Below are positions 1-7,232 of a stretch of DNA of 64,000 nucleotides, piece by piece; the stretch's first letter is position 1, and the number at the start of each line of letters is the position of its first letter. The translations under genes were made by a program, and so were the position numbers. Under the pieces are notes generated by a model. The model saw only the letters and a program-made list of their open reading frames with translations, ran no database searches and had not been told where the DNA came from. This DNA is from Reinekea marina. Its GTDB lineage: Bacteria; Pseudomonadota; Gammaproteobacteria; Pseudomonadales; Natronospirillaceae. The stretch lies in contig NZ_JAUFQI010000001.1 of the NCBI RefSeq assembly GCF_030409715.1, positions 1,233,001-1,297,000 of the forward strand, in the 5' to 3' direction.

Positions 1-957
1 CAACTCTCCGTTTTCAACGGCTATTTTAACCGCGCATTTGGGTTCGTGTGTATGAGTGCAATTATTAAACTTGCAGTAGTGTGCGTGTTCGGTGACATCT
101 GGGAAGCCTTTGTCTAAGTCTTCTTCGGTAATGTGCCACAAGCCAAATTCGCGTATACCGGGGCTGTCGATGAGCTGTCCGCCGCTGGGAATGTGATAAA
201 TTTTAGCCGTGGTGGTGGTGTGTCGGCCTTTGCCGGTGGCTTCAGAAATCTCACCGACGCGAATATCTTCCCCTGGCAAGAGTGCGGATATGATTGAAGA
301 TTTACCCACACCCGATTGCCCGACAAAGACTGAGTTGCCTTCTGCGACTAACGTTTTGATGGCAGCAAGCTCTTCTTCATTGTGAATACTGGCAATTAAG
401 GTGATGCAGCCAAGGTCTTCGTATTGTTTTAACTCTTCGAGCATTTCAGGAGCTTGGTCAATTAAATCGTGTTTGTTGAGCAAGATAACGGGCTGAATGT
501 CGTCGTGTGCCGTGGCTACAAGATAACGGTCTATCAAATTTACGGGTGTGCGCGGTGATGGGCACGCAACGATAATAATACGATCAACGTTTGCGGCCAC
601 TGGTCGCAGCTTACCGCGGTAATCTGGGCGAGTAAGAATTGATTGGCGTTCTTGAAGTGCGACTATAACTCCTTGACCTTCGCCTTTCTCATCGGCGTGC
701 CAAATCACTTTATCGCCCGTGACCAACACAGGTAGGTTGCTGCGCACCGAACAGCGTGTTATTTCGCCGTTTTCGCCTTCAATATCTAAAGTTGCGCCGA
801 AGTGAGCAATCACTAACCCTTGCCGCGGCTCGCCGAGTTGATCGGTTGCAAAGGCTTGTTCTATTTTTTGGTCTTTCTTTTGTGCTCGCGCAAGGCGTTC
901 TTGCTGGACTTTGTCGATGCGAAATTGCTGTTGTCGAGATAGTTTTCGTTTACTCAT
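1..957 (-). CDS. rsgA: Ribosome small-subunit-dependent GTPase A (3' end cut by window)
   Basis: RsgA is a circularly permuted GTPase that acts late in 30S maturation. Motifs appear in the permuted order: NKHD (G4) near residue 160, GQSGVGKSS (G1) near 210, DSPG (G3) near 240, then the start of a Cys/His zinc knuckle (CKFNNCTHTHEPKC) near 290. The N-terminus is a basic MSKRKL tail followed by an OB-fold-like segment. About 319 codons are visible and the C-terminus lies beyond base 1. The gene is divergent from orn, as in many gammaproteobacteria. The family assignment is certain; only the last residues are missing. Confidence 0.96.
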   Translation of the reverse strand, partial: MSKRKLSRQQQFRIDKVQQERLARAQKKDQKIEQAFATDQLGEPRQGLVIAHFGATLDIEGENGEITRCSVRSNLPVLVTGDKVIWHADEKGEGQGVIVALQERQSILTRPDYRGKLRPVAANVDRIIIVACPSPRTPVNLIDRYLVATAHDDIQPVILLNKHDLIDQAPEMLEELKQYEDLGCITLIASIHNEEELAAIKTLVAEGNSVFVGQSGVGKSSIISALLPGEDIRVGEISEATGKGRHTTTTAKIYHIPSGGQLIDSPGIREFGLWHITEEDLDKGFPDVTEHAHYCKFNNCTHTHEPKCAVKIAVENGEL

Positions 958-1027
958 GCGCGCTCTGTGTTGAGATCGGTTACAATAACCGACAGTTTAC
1001 AGTTTCACGCGCTAAAGGTTGAGCTTA

Positions 1028-1573
1028 ATGGACAAAAAAACGAATTTAATCTGGATAGACCTCGAAATGTCAGGGTTGAAGCCAGAAACTGACCATATTT
1101 TAGAGATTGCCACGCTAGTCACCGATAAAGACCTTAACATAATCGCCGAAGGGCCAGAGTTAGTCATTCACCAACCCGACAGTGTGTTAGATGCGATGGA
1201 TGAATGGTGTACAACGCATCATGGTGAGTCTGGCCTAACTGCGAAAGTTCAGCAAAGCAGCATCAGTGTTGAAGTTGCGGCGCAACAAACGCTCGATTTT
1301 GTGAAAGAGTGGGTTGATCAAGGTGCGTCGCCATTATGCGGGAACTCAATCTGGCAGGATCGTCGTTTTCTTATTAAGTACATGCCCGATTTAGATGCCT
1401 ATTTCCATTACCGTAATATCGATGTCAGCACCTTGAAAGAACTGGCCGCACGTTGGAACCCTGAAATTTTGAAAGGTTTTCAGAAAAAGGGCAGCCATAG
1501 AGCCTTAGATGACATCATCGAGTCTATCGAAGAGCTCAAATACTATCGTAAGCATTTTATCACTTTACCTTAG
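1028..1573 (+). CDS. orn: Oligoribonuclease
   Basis: This 3'-5' exoribonuclease degrades 2-5 nt RNAs and pGpG, the last step of c-di-GMP turnover. The DEDDh residues are visible: D11 and E13 in IWIDLEMSG, an Asp in the SIWQDRRF segment near 112, and His/Asp in HRALDD near 158-162. From the ATG the protein is 181 residues, the same length as the E. coli enzyme. An in-frame TTG three codons upstream is unlikely because it would overlap the ribosome-binding AAGGTTGAG. The gene is divergent from rsgA and ends 4 bp from the convergent LysR gene, with no terminator between them. Confidence 0.97.
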   Translation: MDKKTNLIWIDLEMSGLKPETDHILEIATLVTDKDLNIIAEGPELVIHQPDSVLDAMDEWCTTHHGESGLTAKVQQSSISVEVAAQQTLDFVKEWVDQGASPLCGNSIWQDRRFLIKYMPDLDAYFHYRNIDVSTLKELAARWNPEILKGFQKKGSHRALDDIIESIEELKYYRKHFITLP

Positions 1574-1577
1574 CCGC

Positions 1578-2462
1578 TTAAATTTGGCTGTATAACCGCC
1601 CGAGATGCCCTTGAAAATGCTCTAAAAATAAGCGCGTTTTTAGGGGTAAGTGGCGGCTTTTGTAAATAACACTAAGCTCCTCTGCAACAGGTTTTCCTTC
1701 TAACGCTACCGCCGCAAGCGCGCCTCTTCTTATATAAGGTTCGGCTAAATAGACAGGTAACCTAACTAAGCCAAGTCCACGAATGGCAGCCTGTAAGCGC
1801 ATATCTGGGCTATTCAGTGTTAACCTTCCGCTTACTTCTATCGCGTCTAAAGAACGCTCCCTGCGAAACAACCATTGGTGCTCGCCTCCTTGAAGAATAC
1901 ACGGGAAGTCAGAGACCTCTGTTAAATGTTTCGGTGCTTTATTGGCGCAATGTGCGGCAATATACAGCCCCTGTGGAATACTCATGAGCGATTGTGCAAT
2001 CCAATCGCTGTCCGGTAATGGGTGTTGGTGCAGTACAAAATGTAAATCTATCTGAGGGTTTAGCTTCGGAGCCACGCCATTGTATTGCGTACCGCAGAAA
2101 GAAACCTTTGGGTATTCGTTTAAAAATTCTGAAATTAGCTCCGACATGGTTTGAGTGAAAAGCTCTTGCGGCCACAAAATGCTCAGCTGACCTTTTGGTT
2201 CGAGCGCAAAGGCGTTGATCTCCTGCCCAATGTCGTTTAACTCTTCAATAAAAGGGGCTGAGCGGGCGTAAAGCGCTTCTCCGGCTTCGGTCAAATGTAG
2301 TTTCCGCGTTGTTCGCTCCATTAACTTAACCCCTAAACTTGTTTCTAAGGCAGTGAGTTGCCGAGATACCGTCGACTTAGGTTTGCCGAGCTTTTCTGCT
2401 GCCTTGGTAATTGAGCCTTGGTTAATGGTTTCTATAAATAGATTTAAATTATCCAGTTCCAC
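1578..2462 (-). CDS. LysR-family transcriptional regulator
   Basis: The N-terminal winged helix-turn-helix is clear (LNLFIETINQGSITKAAEKL, then KSTVSRQLTALE), followed by the periplasmic-binding-like effector domain; about 294 residues. I prefer a GTG start giving MELDNLNLF, because GAG lies 6 nt before it. The in-frame ATG at 2483 has no ribosome-binding site and falls inside a perfect 18-bp palindrome. The gene is divergent from a thioredoxin gene, so it may control that gene, itself, or both; the effector is unknown. It is nearest the large CrgA/DsdC-like group of LysR proteins with aromatic or redox ligands, but I cannot place it further. Confidence 0.9.
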   Translation of the reverse strand: MELDNLNLFIETINQGSITKAAEKLGKPKSTVSRQLTALETSLGVKLMERTTRKLHLTEAGEALYARSAPFIEELNDIGQEINAFALEPKGQLSILWPQELFTQTMSELISEFLNEYPKVSFCGTQYNGVAPKLNPQIDLHFVLHQHPLPDSDWIAQSLMSIPQGLYIAAHCANKAPKHLTEVSDFPCILQGGEHQWLFRRERSLDAIEVSGRLTLNSPDMRLQAAIRGLGLVRLPVYLAEPYIRRGALAAVALEGKPVAEELSVIYKSRHLPLKTRLFLEHFQGHLGRLYSQI

Positions 2463-2475
2463 GTGTTGCTCGCAT

Positions 2476-2493
2476 TGTTCCATTTATGGAACA
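2476..2493. promoter_or_regulatory. 18-bp perfect palindrome, probable LysR operator
   Basis: TGTTCCAT-TT-ATGGAACA is a perfect inverted repeat of 8-bp arms. It sits between the LysR gene and the thioredoxin gene, just upstream of the preferred GTG start of the regulator. LysR-type regulators normally bind interrupted dyads in such divergent regions. The assignment to this regulator is inferred from position. Confidence 0.5.
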
Positions 2494-2571
2494 GTGTAGC
2501 CTTATATTGCCATCTAGTGCAGTGAAATTTGCGGCGATACACTGTGCTCATTCAAATAGAGGAGAGTACAA

Positions 2572-2895
2572 ATGTCGAACGTTGCTATGTTAGATGCCGC
2601 ACAATTTAATGACCAAGTTGAGCAGGGCTCAGGGTTAACATTGGTCGATTTTTTCGCCGACTGGTGTGGCCCATGTAAAATGATTGCGCCCGTGTTAGAT
2701 ACGTTGAGTAGTGAATACGACGGTAAAGTTTCAATTGTTAAATTAAACGCTGATGATCACCCAGAAGTGTTATCAAAATATGGCGTACGAGGATTACCTA
2801 CATTAATGATGTTTAAAGATGGCAAGCCGGTCGATGTCGCCGTAGGTGCTCAACCAGGTGCAGCGTTAAAACAGTTTATTGATAAGAGTTTGTAA
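2572..2895 (+). CDS. trxA: Thioredoxin
   Basis: This 107-residue thioredoxin has the canonical WCGPCK active site (C32, C35), the buried Asp26 and the cis-proline loop RGLPTLMMF near residue 75. It has no signal peptide, so it is cytoplasmic. A strong GAGGAGAG ribosome-binding site precedes the ATG. It stands alone, divergent from a LysR regulator, and ends at an intrinsic terminator shared with the convergent MATE gene. This is not the usual rho-linked trxA position, so it may be a second, LysR-controlled thioredoxin rather than the housekeeping copy. Confidence 0.92.
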   Translation: MSNVAMLDAAQFNDQVEQGSGLTLVDFFADWCGPCKMIAPVLDTLSSEYDGKVSIVKLNADDHPEVLSKYGVRGLPTLMMFKDGKPVDVAVGAQPGAALKQFIDKSL

Positions 2896-2911
2896 CACTC
2901 AACAGGCAAGT

Positions 2912-2937
2912 AAAAAAAGGGCGAAAGCCCTTTTTTA
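2912..2937. terminator. Bidirectional intrinsic terminator
   Basis: AAAAAAAGGGC-GAAA-GCCCTTTTTT is a short GC stem with a tetraloop, an A-tract on one side and a T-tract on the other. It ends the thioredoxin transcript and overlaps the stop codon of the convergent MATE gene. Confidence 0.85.
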
Positions 2938-4290
2938 TTGATTATGAGTTAACAAACGGCGGTAGTAACGAATAAACAAAACAACCGCAAGCAAGCAAGC
3001 TGAACCATCGGCAATTGGAAAGGCATACCAAATGCCGTCGATGCCCAGTTGCCTTGGTAATAGAATCAGCAGAGGGATCAAAAATATATATACCCTCGCA
3101 CTAGAGGCAATAAGTGCCATACGGGCGTGGCCGGTCGCCTGAAAATAACCCGTAATGATGAAGGTGATGCCCGCAAATGAAAACAACATAAAGATGACTT
3201 TGGCAATTTCAATCGCTTTCGCAAGCAATACGGGGTCGTCTGTAAATAATCCAAGCATTAATTCTGGTCTGAATACCATTAAGGTACTGATCAGCACGCA
3301 CAATAAGGTGGAAGAGCCGATGCCTATATTGACAATGCTTCGAACCCGATCAAAATTTTGAGCACCATAGTTGTAACCGGCAAGCGTTTGAAATGAAATC
3401 ATAATGCCAATCAAAGGGAGAATAACAAACATGATGACTCGACCTACTAAACCGTAAGCACTGATGTAGATATCGGCCGCGTCTCCGCCAACGTTTGAAA
3501 GTGCATTGTTTGCGGTAGCTATCATAAAACTGGCGCCCGCATGTGAAATAAAAAACGGTAAGCCAAGTGCAATGATCCCCGCAAGAACCTTTGTATCTAT
3601 GCGCCAATCTTTGATGGATAAATGCAGCGTAGTTTTACCGCGAACATAAAAACTAAAAGCCAATAACATGGAGCTGATTTGCGCGATGACTGTTGCCAGT
3701 GCCGCGCCCGTAACGCCCATATCTAAGCCAAAAATAAAGATAGCATCGAAGGTTACATTCAAAAGAGAGCCTAACAGCATCACCATCATCATGAATTGCA
3801 TTTTACCTTCGGCGCGAAGCATGTCATTAAACACGGTTCCAACAATGGCCACGGGCGTTGCAAAGAGTAAAGGCTTTAAATAGTCCACTGAATAATCCCA
3901 CAATGCGTCTGTTACTCCGAGCAAACGTAATATGGGCTCCATGGCGAGTAATACGATGCCAGCCAAAACAATCGAAAAAAGTATGCTAAAGGTCAGTGCT
4001 GTTTGCGCTGTATGACGAGCATCATCATTTTTCCTGGCACCCAGTTTACGGGATACAATGGAAGCTGAACCGCTGCCGATAATCGCTGCAAACGCAAATA
4101 TCAACATTTGTACCGGGAACACAATAGATACGCCACCTATGGCTAAACTGCCAACACCGCGTGCGATAAAAATTGCATCGACAATGCTATATAACCCATT
4201 GACTAACATGGCCATAATAATCGGCAAAGACATGGTGAAAAATAATTTCCCAATAGGTGCGGTGCCGAGTTTATCGGTTTGATTCGTCAT
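2935..4290 (-). CDS. MATE-family multidrug efflux protein
   Basis: This 451-residue integral membrane protein has about 12 hydrophobic segments and the two-fold MATE repeat. The first repeat opens with PIGKLFFTMSLPIIMAMLVN and the second with LGLPFFISHAG. It belongs to the MepA-like branch of Na+/H+-coupled drug exporters. The start is the ATG of MTNQTDKL, with GAAGG placed 4-6 nt upstream; the TTG four codons earlier has no ribosome-binding site. No regulator adjoins it, and its substrate cannot be read from sequence. Confidence 0.93.
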   Translation of the reverse strand: MTNQTDKLGTAPIGKLFFTMSLPIIMAMLVNGLYSIVDAIFIARGVGSLAIGGVSIVFPVQMLIFAFAAIIGSGSASIVSRKLGARKNDDARHTAQTALTFSILFSIVLAGIVLLAMEPILRLLGVTDALWDYSVDYLKPLLFATPVAIVGTVFNDMLRAEGKMQFMMMVMLLGSLLNVTFDAIFIFGLDMGVTGAALATVIAQISSMLLAFSFYVRGKTTLHLSIKDWRIDTKVLAGIIALGLPFFISHAGASFMIATANNALSNVGGDAADIYISAYGLVGRVIMFVILPLIGIMISFQTLAGYNYGAQNFDRVRSIVNIGIGSSTLLCVLISTLMVFRPELMLGLFTDDPVLLAKAIEIAKVIFMLFSFAGITFIITGYFQATGHARMALIASSARVYIFLIPLLILLPRQLGIDGIWYAFPIADGSACLLAVVLFIRYYRRLLTHNQ

Positions 4291-4359
4291 AAGTACCTTC
4301 AATAAAAGGGTAGGTACCGGTTTAAACTGAAAGCTTATAACCGGCGCAATATAGTGGCG

Positions 4360-4668
4360 TTAAGTCGATTGATTTAATCGGGTTTCAACGGCTTGAATTT
4401 TATCATCGATGCGTTGGTCTTTATCGGTGCGAGTGCCCACTTTAATGGTAGATGAAATGCGAACTATGCCATGCTCATGCAGTTGCACATGGCAAGCCTT
4501 AATGGCCGCGAACACTTCATCCCACTCCCCATAAAGGTTTGTCCCGTAACCATGTAAAGCAATTTCAATATCAAATTGCTTTAGAATAGTATGGCACTTT
4601 GCAATTTCGTCAGCGACGGATATTTTTCCGTTAAACGGAATGACACATAAATCAGCCATGCATTTCAT
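4360..4668 (-). CDS. MTH1187-family thiamine-binding protein
   Basis: This 102-residue protein of the UPF0045/YqgV family forms a ferredoxin-like fold. Family hallmarks are ALHGYGTNLYGEWDEV and ISSTIKVGTRTDK; members have been shown or proposed to bind thiamine or pyrimidine precursors. Start choice: GGAG lies 7 nt before the first ATG, and only 4 bp separate the gene from the RNase T stop, so the two are co-transcribed. Pairing with RNase T has no obvious functional logic. No membrane segment is present. Confidence 0.88.
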   Translation of the reverse strand: MKCMADLCVIPFNGKISVADEIAKCHTILKQFDIEIALHGYGTNLYGEWDEVFAAIKACHVQLHEHGIVRISSTIKVGTRTDKDQRIDDKIQAVETRLNQST

Positions 4669-4672
4669 AAAA

Positions 4673-5341
4673 TTACTCCACTGAGCTTGAAGAGGAAGGT
4701 TCCGATTCTTCTGGTAACGGCCAGCCCCCCAAAGCTTTCCACTTATTCACGATATTACAAAACAATTCAGCCGTTTTTACGGTGTCGTATTCAGCGTTAT
4801 GCGCTTCTTTGTCAGAAAACTCTATGCCCGATAATTCACACGCCTTTTTAAGCACCGTTTGGCCATAGGCAAGGCCAGAAAGGGCCGAGGTATCGAACGT
4901 TGAAAAGGGGTGGAACGGATTGCGTTTATTATTAACACGAGTGGCGGCCGCCATGACAAAGTTATGATCGAAAGTAGCGTTATGACCAACAAGGATGGCT
5001 CTCTTACAGCCAGCGGCTTTCATGCCAGCTCGCACGGTTTTAAAAATTTCTTTGAGTGCCTCGGCTTCATCAACAGCCCCTCTTAACGGGTTATAAGGGT
5101 CAATTCCGGTAAATTCGAGCGCCGCTTTTTCTAAATTCGCGCCTTCAAATGGCTCGACGTTAAAGAATTGAGTTTGATCGGGCATAATGATGCCGTTTTC
5201 GTCCATTTTTAGCGTAACGGCAGCAATTTCGAGCAAGGCATCGGTTTGTGCATTAAAGCCGGCTGTTTCTACGTCGATAACAACAGGGTAATAACCGCGA
5301 AAGCGATGAGAAAGCAGGTTTTCAGGGGCGATGTCGGTCAC
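4673..5341 (-). CDS. rnt: Ribonuclease T
   Basis: RNase T trims tRNA CCA ends and 5S/23S rRNA 3' ends. It is a DEDDh exonuclease: [10 protein letters not shown] (D, E) near residue 22, [10 protein letters not shown] (D) near 125, and [14 protein letters not shown] (H, D) near 180. Its 222 residues compare with 215 in E. coli. The acidic serine-rich tail ([12 protein letters not shown]) is a local extension. It is divergent from motY. In Pseudomonas rnt and motY flank pyrC; here pyrC is absent from the gap. Confidence 0.95.
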   Translation of the reverse strand: MTDIAPENLLSHRFRGYYPVVIDVETAGFNAQTDALLEIAAVTLKMDENGIIMPDQTQFFNVEPFEGANLEKAALEFTGIDPYNPLRGAVDEAEALKEIFKTVRAGMKAAGCKRAILVGHNATFDHNFVMAAATRVNNKRNPFHPFSTFDTSALSGLAYGQTVLKKACELSGIEFSDKEAHNAEYDTVKTAELFCNIVNKWKALGGWPLPEESEPSSSSSVE

Positions 5342-5433
5342 ACGGTCTCCAGATTTGATATGGGGTAGGGACTAAGCCTAGCAAGGCGGCATATGGTAAT
5401 GCCGCAAGCGCTCGCTGTCCAATCATGAAAAGT

Positions 5434-5449
5434 TGGCGCAAGCTTTGCA
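5434..5449 (+). promoter_or_regulatory. Sigma-54 promoter for motY
   Basis: TGGCGCAAGCTTTGCA fits TGGCAC-N5-TTGCA with one mismatch and exact GG-N10-GC spacing. Transcription would start near 5460, leaving a 24-nt leader before the ATG at 5484. It matches the promoter at 12922 at 14 of 16 positions. Flagellar middle genes are commonly RpoN-dependent, which fits. Confidence 0.7.
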
Positions 5450-5483
5450 ATTGAGATACATAAGAATGAATGGAACCCACAAA

Positions 5484-6419
5484 ATGCGGCAAAAACAGTT
5501 ATCAAATAGGCGAGTCTTTTCCTTTTTAGCGGTGTTGTGCCTTGCCTTCTTATTATCCGGCTTTGCACCTGCCGTCCAGTTTGGGACTGGTTTAACCGAT
5601 ACAGAGTGGCATATGGAAGCCAACCAGTACTATTGCAGCTTTTATCAGCCTATCCCTCAGTATGGGTTGGCGGTGTTTTTTCACCAAGCCGGCGAAACGT
5701 TAGAGTTTTACTTAGAATCTACTCGCAATTTGATGGCGGAAGGCAGCGCGGCCATTACCATTGAAGCGCCATCTTGGCGTTCAAGCGCTTTGACTACTGA
5801 GCTGGGCTACACGCGAGTTCGAGATAAGCAAATACCCATACGAATTGAAACGGCGCGAGCTGGCCGAATGATGGACGAGTTGGGTTTAGGGATGGCGCCG
5901 ACTCTCACCCGTAAAGCGAAATACGGTGATGATAGAGTTCGTGTGCAAATATCACCCGTTAATTTCAAACAATATTATAACGATTATCTTGCATGTCAGG
6001 CGGGTCTATTGCCGGTGAATTTTAGCCAAATTGAACGAACTACCCTCAGCTTTGCAAGTGGGGGTGTTGAACTTGATGAGCGCGCAAAAATTCAACTGGA
6101 CGACATTGTCACTTACTTAAAAGCGGATGATTTAGTGACCGCGGTATATGTCGATGCTCACAGTGACAGTGCGGGCACCCGCTACGACAACCGCAGACTC
6201 ACGGAAAAGCGCGCCTATTTAGTGACAGATTACCTTGTCAACAAGGGCATCAATGCCGCAATGATTCTGACCCGTTATCACGGCGAGCGTTATCCAATTG
6301 CCAGCAATGAAACAGCCGCGGGTCGCGCTAAAAATAGGCGAGTGACGTTACAGTTTGATCGAATCAAAGATGATCCAAACGACCCCTTGATGGGCTTACC
6401 TAAATTCGAGGCGCCGTAA
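5484..6419 (+). CDS. motY: MotY: T-ring protein of the sodium-type polar flagellar motor
   Basis: MotY forms part of the periplasmic T-ring that anchors stator units of polar flagella. The 311-residue form opens with a basic n-region and hydrophobic signal sequence (VFSFLAVLCLAFLLSGFAPA). The MotY-specific N-terminal domain follows (QYYCSFYQPIPQYG, ETLEFYLESTRNL), then a C-terminal OmpA-like peptidoglycan-binding domain (DAHSDSAG, NRRLTEKRA, GRAKNRRVTL). Start choice rests on the sigma-54 promoter: upstream in-frame starts at 5433 and 5466 lie before or within 6 nt of the predicted transcript start, whereas 5484 has GGA at 9 nt. It overlaps nothing and precedes a small unknown gene by 2 bp. 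Confidence 0.92.
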   Translation: MRQKQLSNRRVFSFLAVLCLAFLLSGFAPAVQFGTGLTDTEWHMEANQYYCSFYQPIPQYGLAVFFHQAGETLEFYLESTRNLMAEGSAAITIEAPSWRSSALTTELGYTRVRDKQIPIRIETARAGRMMDELGLGMAPTLTRKAKYGDDRVRVQISPVNFKQYYNDYLACQAGLLPVNFSQIERTTLSFASGGVELDERAKIQLDDIVTYLKADDLVTAVYVDAHSDSAGTRYDNRRLTEKRAYLVTDYLVNKGINAAMILTRYHGERYPIASNETAAGRAKNRRVTLQFDRIKDDPNDPLMGLPKFEAP

Positions 6420-6421
6420 CG

Positions 6422-6760
6422 ATGGTTAAATGGTGGTCTTTAGACAAACAGCACCCCAAAGGAGTGTTCATTGAGCAAGGTGAACTGCACTGGTATCGAC
6501 ACAATGGCGTGTTAACTCGGCTGGTTATAGACGAGCTACGTAACGTGAGTGTGTTCAGTTATCAAGACCAAGTATTTTGGCACTTGATTGATCAGCATAA
6601 CAATATTGCAGTGATTCCTGAGCAAACCATGGGAATGCCTATTATTCGTCAATACTTATCTAGCTGGCGTGGTTTTAATTACGATGCCTTGCTACGTTAC
6701 GAGCCAGAACAACAAGCGGTTCAATTGTGGCCCATTGAAGCGAAACAAAAACGTGCCTGA
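6422..6760 (+). CDS. Uncharacterised small protein after motY
   Basis: This 112-residue soluble protein is rich in Trp and Tyr (WWSLDKQ, ELHWYRH, QVFWHLI, SWRGFNY). It has no signal peptide, membrane segment or Cys motif. Alternating hydrophobic stretches suggest mostly beta structure. It starts 2 bp after motY and is surely co-transcribed, so it sits downstream of a sigma-54 promoter. I recognise no family. A role near the motor or cell envelope is only guilt by association. Confidence 0.75.
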   Translation: MVKWWSLDKQHPKGVFIEQGELHWYRHNGVLTRLVIDELRNVSVFSYQDQVFWHLIDQHNNIAVIPEQTMGMPIIRQYLSSWRGFNYDALLRYEPEQQAVQLWPIEAKQKRA

Positions 6761-6861
6761 TTGATGGGTTGATAAGTAATAACTATGATGTTGATTAATT
6801 TCAATCTCATTAGGCATTTGATAGAGTGTTTTCTGTCTTATCCATCAATGAGGAGAACAGC

Positions 6862-7149
6862 ATGGCCAATGAAGGTTATCACGAACCCATTAATGAAATA
6901 TCAGATGAAACCCGCGATATGCATCGAGCCATTAGCTCACTAATGGAAGAGTTAGAAGCGGTAGATTGGTATAATCAACGCGTAGATGCATGTAAAGACG
7001 AAGAACTAAAAGCCATACTTATCCATAACCGCGATGAAGAAAAAGAGCACGCTGCTATGGTTTTAGAGTGGATTCGTCGCAAAGATAAAACCTTTGATAA
7101 AGAACTAAAAGACTACCTATTTACCAGTAAAAAAATCTCTCACAGCTAA
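6862..7149 (+). CDS. Encapsulated-ferritin (EncFtn) family protein, tail-less
   Basis: This 95-residue four-helix half-ferritin matches the EncFtn family, in which two chains form a di-iron ferroxidase site and the assembly normally sits inside an encapsulin shell. The metal and entry residues are kept: MEELEAVDWY (E30, E32, W36, Y37) and NRDEEKEHAAM (E60, H63). It ends at KISHS right after the core, without the Gly/Leu-rich C-terminal targeting peptide of shell-loaded members, and no encapsulin gene lies within the window. The start is the ATG after AATGAGGAGAACAGC; an upstream in-frame ATG lacks a site. Confidence 0.9.
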   Translation: MANEGYHEPINEISDETRDMHRAISSLMEELEAVDWYNQRVDACKDEELKAILIHNRDEEKEHAAMVLEWIRRKDKTFDKELKDYLFTSKKISHS

Positions 7150-7162
7150 GTACTTCACTATA

Positions 7163-7198
7163 AAAAAATGGCATGTTAGTGTCGGTACTAACATGCCA
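7163..7198 (-). terminator. Intrinsic terminator of the RND operon
   Basis: TGGCATGTTAGT and ACTAACATGCCA form a perfect 12-bp stem with a 6-nt loop. Read on the minus strand it is followed by seven T. It lies 35 bp after the pump gene stop and also faces the convergent ferritin-type gene. Confidence 0.85.
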
Positions 7199-7232
7199 AA
7201 GTGGGGTGGATCATTTATTAACGTATTAATAT

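Noticed and set aside
756..1022. Plus-strand open frame over the rsgA start
   Set aside because: Antisense shadow of rsgA; it would run through the divergent promoter region and its protein is low in recognisable features.
6793..6811. Fur-box-like sequence before the EncFtn gene
   Set aside because: Only about 9 of 19 consensus positions match in an A/T-rich stretch; kept only as a remark in the finding, not as a feature.
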